Made by a program: the position numbers and the translations under genes
Shown: one piece after another, positions 9,665 to 19,634 of the stretch
Layout: each line of letters starts with the position of its first letter
How positions within the stretch are numbered: the first letter of the stretch is position 1
NCBI GenBank assembly: GCA_030849465.1
Contig: JARVLF010000013.1
Span: 992,001-1,056,000, forward strand
Source of the DNA: Moesziomyces globuligerus
Taxonomy: Eukaryota; Basidiomycota; Ustilaginomycetes; Ustilaginales; Ustilaginaceae
Direction of reading: 5' to 3'
Length of the DNA stretch: 64,000 nt
Notes under the pieces: model-generated
Databases searched by the model: none
The model's input: only the letters and a program-made list of their open reading frames with translations
What the model was told of the DNA's origin: nothing

Positions 9665-10126
9665 CTTTGCAATCTCGCCCCCCGCTCACGCGAACGGACA
9701 GGCTGCGCGCACGGAAGGCCGTGAGAGCTGCTCTACGGCTCGGAAAGCGCCCGAGGTTGTATTCGAGGCGCGGTGGGTGAAGAGCACCTCGGACGAGGTG
9801 AGCGCGCGCGGTCGGGGATGGATGATGGATGGTGTGGCAGAACCTCGAGTGACCAACAACTGTGCGTGTGCTCTCGGCAAGCTAGCTGCACCGACGCTTG
9901 GGACGCCCAAATTGGCGCGGGCGTCGGATCTTCTCAATTTCACCGCCGCGCTGTGGGGGCCGAATTCACAATTCACAATTGTGGGCTGGCGTGTGCCTTT
10001 TCGGCCAGCTGGCCTTTTCCTTTTCCCCCACAGCACCAGCGGACCCTGCCACGCGTCGAGCCTAATCGGGGCCACACTCGAAATCGGGTTGGCTCTCTTG
10101 GTCCTTTCGATGGCTGGTGCCGGTCT
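9665..10126. other. Intergenic between NIF3 (3' end) and ERV41 (5' end)
   Basis: 462 bp between two minus-strand genes, which must hold the ERV41 promoter. A short AT-richer patch with a duplicated aattcacaatt (about 9961-9980) stands out; nothing else is recognisable. Confidence 0.45.
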
Positions 10127-11424
10127 CTAGAATACAGACAGCGGATCGACATCGGCCTTGGAGACGGCAATCGAGTAGCTAGCCGGCAGCTCTTTCCTCA
10201 GCCAGTGCTGCAGCACGTCCCGCAGGTACTTTCTGCATGCCAAACACCACCACCATTCGCAGAAGTGTCAGCTACAAGAGCTCAAGGAAACGCCGTACAC
10301 AGCAGAGCGATGGGCGCACACTTACCGTTCAGTGTTGGTGTGGTTGGTGACGATCACCGAGGCTCCCGCCGCCTTGTATGCCAGGATCTCGTGCTGTCAG
10401 ACACAACGCGGCACACCAAAGGAGAGCGGATCGCAAGAGGTGAGAAACTTGTCTCGGAGAGGACTGCATGCAATTGGTCTCGACTTACGTGTGAGAGCTC
10501 GCCCGTGAGGTCTGTCGCCGAAGGCGCAGCGTGAGAGGAGTCAATGCTATCAGTCGGGCGGTCGAAAGGGTCGAATGGGAGGGCAGGCAACTTACAAAGA
10601 TCCGCTTTGACGCCGGAAAAGACGCTGGATCCCGAGCCTGCGCAGACGGCGACGGTGGTGATGGGGCGATCGGACGCCTTGCAGCCCTGCACATGCTCGA
10701 GCGCGAGGTTCTGCTTGACACGCCTGACCATCTCCTCGAACGACTGAGGCTCGTCGAGCGAGACGAGGCGTCCCATGCCAGCCTTTTCGAAGCCCTGCGG
10801 AGCGTTTTTCGAGGCGCTGAGGCTCCTGTACGGCTTGGTCCTGAACGCCTCCAGCTTCTCCACCACGCTGAGCTCGCCGAAGGCGTGCTCGGACTCGACG
10901 ACCTTGGCGAGCCAGTCGTTGATGCCGCCCGGGGTGGCGTCGAGGCTGGTGTGCGGGCAGTAGACGCTCACGCCCGCTGCGGCCAAGCGCAGCAGGCTGG
11001 TCTGCTGCGGATCGGCAAACGTGATCGACTTGAGCCCACGGAAGATGATCGGATGGTAGACCAACGCCACCTTGACGTTGTCGGGCGAGGCGAGGATCTC
11101 GTCGCAGACGGACGTCGTCAGGTCGATGGCCAACATGATGCCCTGCTTTTCACTGCGCGGCTCGGACACAGGTGCCTGGAGCAGGATGCCGACGTTGTCA
11201 AACGACGTGTCCGCGAGCTGCAGCGGGGCGATCCGATGCATGGCCTCCATGGTGTGCGCCAGCACCGCATTCTGCTGCACCGACTCGGTGATCTGCCAGT
11301 TGGCCTGCGACATGGTGCTGCGAGCCTGAGGGCGAGAGGCGAGCGAGGGCCAAGAGAGTCGCGACGTCCGTAAGCTGCTGCGAGAGGCAAGTGCGAGTGT
11401 GCCAAGCGAGAGGGCGGTGCGCAT
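10127..11424 (-). CDS. NIF3: NIF3 family protein, four exons
   Basis: Exons: 11424 (or 11550)-10596, 10511-10489, 10393-10326, 10232-10127. Introns of 84, 95 and 93 nt have GTAAGT donors. Spliced, the tail reads VKADLYLTGELSH, then HEILAYKAAGASVIVTNHTNTER, then KYLRDVLQHWL, which restores the conserved NIF3/YbgI motifs. Other family motifs are LVYHPIIFRGLKSIT, YCPHTSLDATPGGIN and VCAGSGSSVF; the His and Glu residues in these motifs are the usual dimetal ligands. From 11424 the protein is 341 aa, from 11550 it is 383 aa. The start at 11424 adds an Arg/Ser-rich, acid-free leader that looks like a mitochondrial presequence. The Met at 11313 (MSQANW) would give a cytosolic form. The biochemical function of the family is still unsettled. 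Confidence 0.9.
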
Positions 11425-12302
11425 CAAGGCTCGAGTCGAGTCGACAAACTGGGTTGGTTGGCAACGTCGATACAGTGCCGGCTCCAATGGTGAGAGCACC
11501 TTCTGTCGGAAGCTTTGCGTCCACGGACTGACGGACAGAGAGAGCAACACAAGAAAAGTGGAGGTTGCGCCTCGCAGCGCTGGCTGGCTTCTGTGCGGTA
11601 ACTTACACCCCGGCTTGGTGCAGTGGAGTCAAGTGCCAAGTCGCGGTAGGGTTTACCTCACCTGTCTCTTGAGCTGGCCACATGAAGCGCAACTCGGCGA
11701 GGGTTTGAAAATGTTGGATTTTCAACAGCCCCTGGGCGGTCGCTGCAAATCGCGCACTCGGACCACCAAAATCGCCAAATGGAACTCAGCCGCCAGCCGG
11801 CTGGAGCGCGCAGTCGCAGTCAAAGTATCGCAGTCCAAGGCGCATGTGCCCCGTGGTCAGGGCGCATGTCAAATCTAGGCGCCTACTGTACGGTACTGCC
11901 CTCGCCGAGGTGACAAACACACAGACAGAGCAACAGCATGCCTTTGCACACCTCCACCATCTCGTCCGTCTCGTCCACCCGCTCCGATCAGCCTACACCA
12001 ACACGACATCCGACGCCAACACATCACGGACAGCGTCAGCCTCGCATATATACCGCTATCGCTGCCGTCGTCGTTGCCGCCGTCACTGCTTGATTCGCCT
12101 ACCGCCTATATTTCGATACGCCTGCTCCCCGGCATCTCTGCCTCCTGCATTTCGAATCTCGTCGCAGGCCTCAGAGGGCATCAGCGCCGCAGTCGTCCAG
12201 ATCGCACTCTTCTCTCAACTCATCTCGAGAGGCCTTGTCAGCGTCGCTCGATCGGCATAGCATCCAGCCAACCGAATCATCCCCCCTCCTTCCTCAGTCA
12301 CC
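11425..12302. promoter_or_regulatory. Divergent intergenic region, NIF3 / Rab5
   Basis: About 0.9 kb between two divergent starts. The Rab5 side is pyrimidine-rich (CCTCCTTCCTCAGTCACC before the ATG). No RNA gene or extended repeat is seen. If NIF3 starts at 11550, the region shortens to about 750 bp. Confidence 0.45.
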
Positions 12303-12971
12303 ATGGCAGCTGCTCCAAGGAATCCGCGCATGCTGCAGTTCAAGCTCGTGCTGCTCGGCGAGTCGGCGGTGGGCAAGTCGAGTCTGGTGCTGCGCTTTGT
12401 CAAGGACCAGTTTGACGACTACCGCGAGAGCACCATCGGCGCCGCCTTCCTCACGCAGACGGTGAGCCTGGATGCGCAGACGACGGTCAAGTTTGAGATC
12501 TGGGATACGGCGGGGCAGGAGCGATACAAGTCGCTCGCACCCATGTACTACCGCAACGCCAACTGCGCGGTGGTGGTGTACGACATCACGCAGCCCTCGT
12601 CGCTCGACAAGGCCAAGGCATGGATCCGCGAGCTGCAGCGCCAGGCCGACCCCAACATCATCATCGCGCTCGCCGGCAACAAGGCGGATCTGGCGAGCAC
12701 GCGCCGTGCCATCCCCACCGAGGAGGCCGAAAAATACGCGCAGGACGAAGGACTGCTCTTCCTCGAGACCTCGGCCAAGGACTCGTCCAACGTCTCGGAG
12801 CTCTTCACCATGATCGCGCGCAAGCTGCCGCTCGAGCAGGCGGCCGACTCGCAACGCGCTGCCGCCGGCCGCGCAGGTGCGGCGGGTGGCGCCGCGGCGG
12901 CAGGAGCAAGGCCCGGCGTCGACCTGAGGGGCCAGCAGGGCGGCCAGCAGCAGGATGCTTGCAACTGCTGA
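12303..12971 (+). CDS. Rab5-type small GTPase
   Basis: 222-aa single-exon Ras-superfamily protein. The P-loop GESAVGKS spans residues 19-26. Switch I has the Rab5 signature [11 protein letters not shown] (Thr44), switch II is [18 protein letters not shown] (67-84), the base-binding motif is NKAD (126-129) and the last motif is ETSAK (155-159). The C-terminus ends CNC, a double-geranylgeranylation site of the CXC type. The AAF and [10 protein letters not shown] sequences place it in the Rab5/Ypt51 group, which controls early endosome fusion and motility. The tail is Ala/Gly/Gln-rich. Smuts carry more than one Rab5; which paralogue this is cannot be decided here. Confidence 0.95.
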   Translation: MAAAPRNPRMLQFKLVLLGESAVGKSSLVLRFVKDQFDDYRESTIGAAFLTQTVSLDAQTTVKFEIWDTAGQERYKSLAPMYYRNANCAVVVYDITQPSSLDKAKAWIRELQRQADPNIIIALAGNKADLASTRRAIPTEEAEKYAQDEGLLFLETSAKDSSNVSELFTMIARKLPLEQAADSQRAAAGRAGAAGGAAAAGARPGVDLRGQQGGQQQDACNC

Positions 12972-14393
12972 ATCGGTATCGTCTGCACCTTTTTCCGCTT
13001 CTTGTTCGTCTCCCGCACCGCTGATGTCGGTCGCACCCGTACCATTGCCTTCGTCGCTTGTTCTGGCGGCCCCTTGTCTTGTAAATAGGCCGAATTGACG
13101 CACTTGGATACAGTTGCTGGCCAATCTGGCGTCTAGTATGACCCGCACTGGTGAGCGTGAGTGCATGAGGGTGAGGCAAAGGTCGGCGAGGCAAAGGGCG
13201 ACGATGATAGCATGAAAGAGAGATTCGTGTGCCTTGTTAGATCTAGTCGGAAGGCCGAGTGAACCTTGCCGACCTGCGCGAGGAAGCCCGCGCACCAGGC
13301 CGGCTTCGGTAGTCCGCGACGCTGGCGGCGTGCCAAAACTCGCCTGTCACACCTAAGCCGGCTCGGGAAGCTTGCAGCGTGGTCGCGCGGCACAGCCTCT
13401 GCCCGGACGCTGTCCGACTGGCGCTTCAGACCGACGTGGAAGGCGGACCAGTGTTCTGGCTCCGGAAAAGACGGCTCCTTTTTCTCAGTCGGTCATCACC
13501 GAGCTCACTCCACCTGAACACCGCCAGCTTCTCCAAGCCCACTCTCTGCAGGGTTGCTCTAAGCTGCATAGCATACGACAGTGGCGTCACGTAGGACCGA
13601 ACGAGATGATGCGGGCGACATGGACTTCGCCACTACGACGGTTGCACGGCAAAACACCGAACAGAGGCCTGGCGAGGTTCGATGGGATTTGCTTTGCCGT
13701 GAGACGCTGGTTAAATATATTTTTGGATTGGATTTTCTTTTCCTTTGCTGGCTTGGCTGTGCCGTGGGGGGCGAGAGGATGCCGGCTGTGCTGTGAAGTG
13801 AAAGCGAAAGCGAAAGCGCTGAGTTTCACCGCCACGAGTAGGCGCGATTTTTTTGGGGGCTGTCAGGCTGCATGAACCCAAAGGGCGGTCAGGCCATCGA
13901 GCTTTTGCACTGCCGAGAAGAGGCGAGCCGGAATCAATCCACGCCGCCCACCGTCTGGCCATCTTGCCGTCCAGCTCGACAAGACCACTGCTCCTCCGGC
14001 TCCAACGTCGGTCGTTCATCCCGTGCGCAGTGCCGATCCGATCACTTCTAGCACCACCAACCACGGCGGCGCATAGACACCATCTCACTCACGCGACCCA
14101 AGACGACCGGAGAACCTCTCACTGAATTCCGCCGCGCCCGAGCACGTTCGATCAGGTGGCATGCAGGCGTGCTAGACTCACCACACCGACATCACCACTG
14201 GCGGCGACCTGCGCGGGAAGCGTATTTGTTGATGATCGAGCGTGATCCTGCTCAGTAGCAGAGCGCAGACATTCGCGGTCTCGCCGTGGCCGACCAGCGC
14301 GCAGAATCTCTCCTCGCCCCTCGGCGCCGGCATCCGCTCTCGATCCGACGACGGCATGTGGATCGCATCCACGCAAGCGCCCATCCTTGCCCA
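12972..14393. other. Intergenic, Rab5 / LSB5-like
   Basis: About 1.4 kb without a convincing gene. Several open frames of up to about 165 codons exist on both strands, but they lack family resemblance and overlap one another. It must contain the promoter of the downstream gene. An AT-richer segment (about 13705-13745) lies in the middle. Confidence 0.45.
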
Positions 14394-17288
14394 ATGAAGA
14401 AGTTCTTCAAGCCAAAGGAGGCCGGGGCCATCACGCCCTTGCCTCCGACCAGCCCTGCTGCCGCCTCGAGCTCGTCGTTCGGCACTCCACGTCCCTTTGA
14501 CGAGTACCAGGCCAGGGTCGCCGCGCAGGCCGAGCAGCACCGACCGCTTTCCTACCAGCCTGCGCTCACAAAGTCGCGCTCACGCCCGCCACGCGGATCT
14601 GCCGACGACGCCGCATTTCCCCAACAGTACTCTCCTACACATCGTCACAGCCAGCAGCTCGGCCGATCCGAGGCCATGACATTGCATCGCTCGCCCGACA
14701 GACAGCGCCATTCGAAGCAGTTTCACTCGGTTCGTGGCGGCCAAGTGCCCTACGACTCGTACTCGGATCCCAACTCGCATCAGCCCCAGCACAGCTCCAC
14801 CCGCCCATCCTACGATCGCAGCCGAGGCTCGGGCTCGGACCGCGACAAACGCGCCTCGCAGCCCATCCACTATCCGGCCAGAAACTCGCTCCAGCCGAAG
14901 CAACGTGCCAACGGCATGCCCGCTTTCTCACCACCGGGCGCACTCCGTCCCGCCCACCAGGCGTCGCGCCACGCGCTCAACCATTCGCCCAGCGCACCCG
15001 CCGACCGCCAACTCGACTCCGCCCGCTACAGCCCTTCCGACTACGTCCCGCTCGAACACTCGCGCACTCGCCGCCGCACATCCGACGACGACGACGAGGA
15101 GCAGCTCGACTCGGATCCGGACGATCGCCTCTCCGCCTCGCGCGCAGCTTCCCGCGCCGCCGCCTATCCAGTCTACTCGGGTCCCGATGGCGACGGCGAC
15201 GACGGCGAGGTGCTCATCTCTCAGGGCCGCTACGAGGAGACCACCCTCACCGAGCTCCGGGACAAGGACAAGACAAAGAGCAAGAAGCTCTTTGGCTTCG
15301 CCGCGGGAGGTAAGGACAAGAAGTCCAAGCTAGATCGCGACAAGGAGCGCGAGCGCGATCGATCGCATGCTTCTTCGCCCATGCACACGTCCTCTCGCGA
15401 TCGCGATCGGGATCGCGACGACGGCCGTGTGCTCTCGCCCTCGTTTGATGCGCACCTCGGCGCGTCTCACGAACGCAGGGAAGGCGGCTGGATGGACCGG
15501 TGGAACAAGCGCGCACATCAGCAGCAGGCAGCGCGTCTGCAGGACAAGGAGGCCGAGGAGATCGCAGGCTCCCGCGTCGGCTGGCTGGCGGCCAACGCGG
15601 TGCACGAGCACGACTGGATGCACATCCTGCCGCTCATCGATGTCGTCAGCCAGTCGGACGCCGCCGCCAAGGAGGCGGCGCGGGCGCTGCGCAAGGAGTT
15701 CAAGTACGCCGCCGTCGACGCGCAGCGCCGCGCCGTCCGCATCTGGGCGCTCCTCACGCTCAACGCCAGCGACCGCTTCCGCCACCAGGTCGCGACCAAG
15801 CGCTTCCTCGATGCGGTCGAGGACTCGGTCTCGTCGTCCAAGACTCCGCTCAGCGTCAAGGAGACCATGCTTCGCGTCCTCGGCGTCCTCGCCTTCGAGT
15901 TCCGCTCCGACCCCGAGCTCGCTCCCATCACAAAATGCTGGAACCGCGTCAAGCCCAGCGACCGCCCCAAGGACGGCGAGCCGCTCGAGAACGAGCTGCT
16001 CGAATTCCGCCTCCCCCAGCATCGCACCAGCGCCGCACCGCTTCCACAGCTGCCTGGCACCGCGCACACTGCGCATGTCGTAGCCAACGATGGCTGGCAT
16101 GCACCCGCGCCACCGATGCCTCGGACGCAGGCGCAGCAGGCGCAGCAGCAGTGGCCGAGCTCGGACGTTGGGTCGCAGCCCGCGACCGAAGACATCGGCG
16201 GGTGGGCTGGCGGCGGCGGCGGAGGCGGCACGGACGTGGTGTCGAAGCTGGAGGCGCTTGCGGCGGCGGCTACGATGGAGGGGCGGACAGCGTCGCATGC
16301 CGGATCGGAGCGGTCGTCTTGCGGGACGGCGCACGAGGTGGCGGTGGTGGCGGCGGAGGACGACGTGCGGCGGCTGCACGAGGAGTGCCAGATGGCACGG
16401 AGCAATGCAGCGGTGCTCGTCGAGACGCTCGTCCACGAAGGGCTGCACGGCGAGACGGCGGAGCTGGTCGACGAGTTTTACGACAAGCTCGTGCGGTCGC
16501 AAGAGCTGCTTGCTTCGCAGATCGGCTGGGCGTCTGCGCAGGCGGATCGGTCGCGGGCGCGCGTCGCCGCCGGCGCCGAGACGCGCGAGGAGGCGCTGCT
16601 GGCGGATCTGCTCGAGGCGCACGGCCGCGCGAGCGAGGCGGTGGCGATGGTCGACGACGCACGCCGACGCATCGACGAGGAGGAGCTCGAACGTCGCGTC
16701 ACCGAGCGCAGTAGGCTCGAGGTCGGCATCGACCGCACCGCTCTTGTCCAGGATGCGCACGGCGATCTGTACGAGCTCGACCCCAGCAAGCGAGGCACCA
16801 GCGGTGGTGGCGGGGGCTTGTTGGGTGTCGAGGTGCAGGCGTCGGGTTCGAGGTCGCCGTCTCCGAATGCGGGGTTGATGGGACAGCGTGCGCCCGGAGC
16901 GGGCGTGGTCGGCGGACCGAGGGTCTCGCGTCCCCTGCCTGTGCCAAGATCCGAGCCGTCGTGCGACAGCAATAGTGCGAGGTCGGTGTTACCGGCGGCG
17001 CAGTCGCACTCGCATAGTCGCGATGCATCGGTCTCGTCGCACCACACGCCACCCTCGACGGTGCGGAGTGGATTGCCGCTTCTCCCGCGCGTCGGCGTGG
17101 CGCAGGCGGTCGAGCCGCCGTTACCGCCGCGACCGGCGCGAAGGGAGGATGATGAGGTGCAGACCCCCACCATGCCCAGCGCAAAGGCGTTGGGTAAGAG
17201 ACGTGCCGTTTCGGTCAGATACCCCTCGCCTCCGCCCGCACAGACGCTCGTCAACGGCATCGATAACCTCCGCATCCGTCCCCAATGA
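14394..17288 (+). CDS. LSB5: VHS and GAT domain endocytic adaptor (Lsb5-like)
   Basis: 964 aa from the ATG at 14394 (MKKFFKPKEAG). The first 330 residues are Ser/Pro/Arg-rich and disordered. A Lys/Asp/Arg-rich segment (KDKKSKLDRDKERERDR) precedes the VHS domain at about residues 394-530 (VGWLAANAVHEHDWMHILPLIDVV, then KEFKYAAVDAQRRAVRIWALL). A GAT-like three-helix segment follows at about 655-730 (RRLHEECQMARSNAAVLVETL). In yeast, Lsb5 uses this VHS-GAT order to link ubiquitin, Arf3 and the actin regulator Las17 at the plasma membrane. Here the flanking disordered regions are much longer than in yeast (Lsb5 about 350 aa). The frame is open upstream to 14286, but MKKFFK is the more natural start. 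Confidence 0.85.
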   Translation: MKKFFKPKEAGAITPLPPTSPAAASSSSFGTPRPFDEYQARVAAQAEQHRPLSYQPALTKSRSRPPRGSADDAAFPQQYSPTHRHSQQLGRSEAMTLHRSPDRQRHSKQFHSVRGGQVPYDSYSDPNSHQPQHSSTRPSYDRSRGSGSDRDKRASQPIHYPARNSLQPKQRANGMPAFSPPGALRPAHQASRHALNHSPSAPADRQLDSARYSPSDYVPLEHSRTRRRTSDDDDEEQLDSDPDDRLSASRAASRAAAYPVYSGPDGDGDDGEVLISQGRYEETTLTELRDKDKTKSKKLFGFAAGGKDKKSKLDRDKERERDRSHASSPMHTSSRDRDRDRDDGRVLSPSFDAHLGASHERREGGWMDRWNKRAHQQQAARLQDKEAEEIAGSRVGWLAANAVHEHDWMHILPLIDVVSQSDAAAKEAARALRKEFKYAAVDAQRRAVRIWALLTLNASDRFRHQVATKRFLDAVEDSVSSSKTPLSVKETMLRVLGVLAFEFRSDPELAPITKCWNRVKPSDRPKDGEPLENELLEFRLPQHRTSAAPLPQLPGTAHTAHVVANDGWHAPAPPMPRTQAQQAQQQWPSSDVGSQPATEDIGGWAGGGGGGGTDVVSKLEALAAAATMEGRTASHAGSERSSCGTAHEVAVVAAEDDVRRLHEECQMARSNAAVLVETLVHEGLHGETAELVDEFYDKLVRSQELLASQIGWASAQADRSRARVAAGAETREEALLADLLEAHGRASEAVAMVDDARRRIDEEELERRVTERSRLEVGIDRTALVQDAHGDLYELDPSKRGTSGGGGGLLGVEVQASGSRSPSPNAGLMGQRAPGAGVVGGPRVSRPLPVPRSEPSCDSNSARSVLPAAQSHSHSRDASVSSHHTPPSTVRSGLPLLPRVGVAQAVEPPLPPRPARREDDEVQTPTMPSAKALGKRRAVSVRYPSPPPAQTLVNGIDNLRIRPQ

Positions 17289-17491
17289 TCCACCCTGTCA
17301 AAGCGTCACGAGCATCAAGGCGCCGTGGCGAATCATGCAACTCTAGAACCATCGCCTCGTTGGTTCTTGCTCATCATGCATGTGTGTCGGTTTGAGTTGG
17401 CGTCTGTGTACGCGGCTTGGAAGCACTTGCACGCTGAGGCGCAAAGGAATGTGATTTCAACCGAATGCTGCACGGAAGAGGTTGGGGGTTT
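17289..17491. other. Convergent 3' intergenic, LSB5-like / WDR70
   Basis: About 200 bp between two facing stop codons. It presumably holds both polyadenylation regions; no distinct signal was recognised. Confidence 0.4.
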
Positions 17492-19267
17492 TTAGGAGAT
17501 GTCTGGATCTGGGGGATGGTAGATGGGGTTGGGTTGGGTCTTTGACCAAGCGTTTGTGAACTTTGGTTCTTGGGTGGCGTACTTGAGCAGTGCCTCTCTG
17601 GGGTCTTCGTGTTTGGGGGGTTGGTAGAGGGATTGAACGAGGTGGGTGTTTTGGGCTGCGCCTATGCGACCCGCCGAGCCTACACCAGAGACGGGAGCTT
17701 GCGGGAGGTACGACTTTGTGGGATCCTGACGCGTCTTTGCAAGTCGACGTCGTTTGGCCGCCTGACTCAACTCGCGCTCCCCCACCTCCACCTCGTACGA
17801 CTCGGACGTAGAGGCGATAGAGTGGGAATGCGGTTGCGAGGGTCGCGAGGGTCGGGAGAGGGGAAGAGTGATACCGTTGGTTGAACTCGAGGAGTAAAAA
17901 ACCGAGAGCGAAGTGCGCGATGTGATGAAGAGCTGATTCGTCCCCGCAGCCCAAACCATCCTCCCCGGAGATTCGAGCGGATGAACATGCACACTCGTCA
18001 GATCGGTGGTGTCGAGAACATGCACTTCTCCTCCATTGGCAGAAGAGCCAGTGAGCACGGTTCGTTGATCGTACGGATCGAACACCACACTCGTCTGCAT
18101 CGACGACGCCAACTCGGTTCTCGTCACTACAGGATCGCGGAACGAACGCAGATCCCAAAGCTTGACTGTCGAATCTCCAGCCCTTGTCATCACGCGCCAT
18201 CCATCGCGCGCAGCAGCTACACTACTCGTCACTTGCCCCGCTTCATGCGCGCCCTCCACCACGCCCCTCGGTCTGCCCCTAAGATTGCCACGCAAGTCCC
18301 ACCATGCGATCGCGCCATCCTCGCTGGCTGCTACGAGTTTGTCGTCCACGAGTTCGATCGCCGTAACGCGGGTGCGCGTACCGCGCGCTTTGCTCTTGAC
18401 CACGATGGTTTCGAGCTGCGCGCTAGCCATCCTCCCCACATCCCACATCCGCACCGTACTATCCTCCCCGGCCGTCACGAACCGAGCGGGGTCCGTCGGA
18501 TGGAAAGCACCACAGGTGAGCGCAGCGACGTGGCCTTTCGTGTGGCGCATATCGCGCAGGTATGGATCGCCCTTGGCACAGGTGGCGCGCTCGGCACCAT
18601 CGCGCGTATACAGCCGCGCCTGTGCGGCCGAGTTGACGACCAGCATCAGTGCCGCATCGCGAGAAAACGCAAGGTCCAGCACGGGAGAACTGCCACCTGG
18701 CTCAAACGTCCGGAACGGCAGCAGCGACGAGCTCATGCCGCCGAAATCGTACAGCGACAGACTGTGGTCGTACGACCCCAGTGCGAACCTCGCACCGGAG
18801 CCGTCGACTGCCAAAGCAGAAAGCGTCTTGCTATGCACCCCGCGGAATTCAGCCACACTGGCCAATGGCGGCAGAGTGAGGTCCCGAGAGCGAGGCGCAG
18901 AGGGTAGAGGTGGACCGATCGAGTCGTCTGAATCCGACGAGCCCGAGTCCGAGTCCGAGTCTGAGTCCGAGTCGAGACCTTGTGCACGGCGTTGGCGGCG
19001 TCGACGCTCGGCATCCGCATTCGCGCGCCGCTCTTCCGGCGTCAGCCCATCGTCTTGCTCGCCATCATCATCACGGTCGACCTCGGATCGGTCTGCTGGG
19101 ACAGCTGTGGTGCGATGCTGATGCGCACCAGCGGCCGAAGTCTCGTCTGTCCCCGAGGCGGTCTCCGCAGCGGGCGCCGGAGCAGACGCTTCCGGCTTGA
19201 CCGACTTCTTGACCGACTTCTTGCCGAACGACATGGGCATCATCGCCCGCAACGCCGCCTCGTCCAT
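17492..19267 (-). CDS. WDR70: WD40-repeat protein WDR70 (gastrulation defective 1 homologue)
   Basis: 591-aa single-exon protein. The N-terminus has MMPMSFGKKSVKKSVK, typical of this family, then an acidic D-S repeat (about residues 100-120) encoded by a GAGTCC microsatellite. WD repeats fill about residues 140-460, with recognisable SYDHSLSLYDF, GEDSTVRMWDVGR, SEDGAIAWWDLRG and AGDSTVKLWDLRSF units. The C-terminus has RPSRPSQ and QAAKRRRLAKTRQDPTKSYLPQ, then LLKYATQEPKFTNAWSKTQPNPI, matching the conserved tail of WDR70. The family is nuclear; WDR70 in man and fission yeast has been tied to histone H2B ubiquitination and the DNA damage response. Confidence 0.92.
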   Translation of the reverse strand: MDEAALRAMMPMSFGKKSVKKSVKPEASAPAPAAETASGTDETSAAGAHQHRTTAVPADRSEVDRDDDGEQDDGLTPEERRANADAERRRRQRRAQGLDSDSDSDSDSGSSDSDDSIGPPLPSAPRSRDLTLPPLASVAEFRGVHSKTLSALAVDGSGARFALGSYDHSLSLYDFGGMSSSLLPFRTFEPGGSSPVLDLAFSRDAALMLVVNSAAQARLYTRDGAERATCAKGDPYLRDMRHTKGHVAALTCGAFHPTDPARFVTAGEDSTVRMWDVGRMASAQLETIVVKSKARGTRTRVTAIELVDDKLVAASEDGAIAWWDLRGNLRGRPRGVVEGAHEAGQVTSSVAAARDGWRVMTRAGDSTVKLWDLRSFRDPVVTRTELASSMQTSVVFDPYDQRTVLTGSSANGGEVHVLDTTDLTSVHVHPLESPGRMVWAAGTNQLFITSRTSLSVFYSSSSTNGITLPLSRPSRPSQPHSHSIASTSESYEVEVGERELSQAAKRRRLAKTRQDPTKSYLPQAPVSGVGSAGRIGAAQNTHLVQSLYQPPKHEDPREALLKYATQEPKFTNAWSKTQPNPIYHPPDPDIS

Positions 19268-19634
19268 GATGCAGATTTACCTCGCCGTGGGTGGCATCCA
19301 AGAGCAGTAGGTCCAAGAGGCTCAGCAACCCACCAACCGCTCAGCTCTCCCCAGCTTCAAGATTCCAAACGACCCGACTTCCGAACCCTCGCGCGGATTT
19401 TTTGTGGAGGCGAACCCGCTTTAAATTCCGCACCGCAGACGACAAGACACACGCACACCATAAGTCCAGCATGAATCCATGGTATAAAGAACAGGCCAAT
19501 GCCGTGCGCAAAGCAGACATCAGCAGACCATTACAGCTAGACAGCAAAGCAGAGCAGAGCAGAGCAGAGCAAACTTCCAAAGACGCAGAAAAAGAGGTGG
19601 AGAGAGAGACGGAGCCGGGCATGTGGGGGAGGGC
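19268..19634. other. Intergenic, WDR70 upstream region
   Basis: 367 bp between two minus-strand genes. It contains an AGCAG pentamer run at about 19550-19572 and is otherwise unremarkable. Confidence 0.45.
19550..19572. repeat. AGCAG pentanucleotide repeat
   Basis: Four tandem gcaga units are directly visible near the 3' end of the unrecognised 761-aa gene. Confidence 0.7.
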
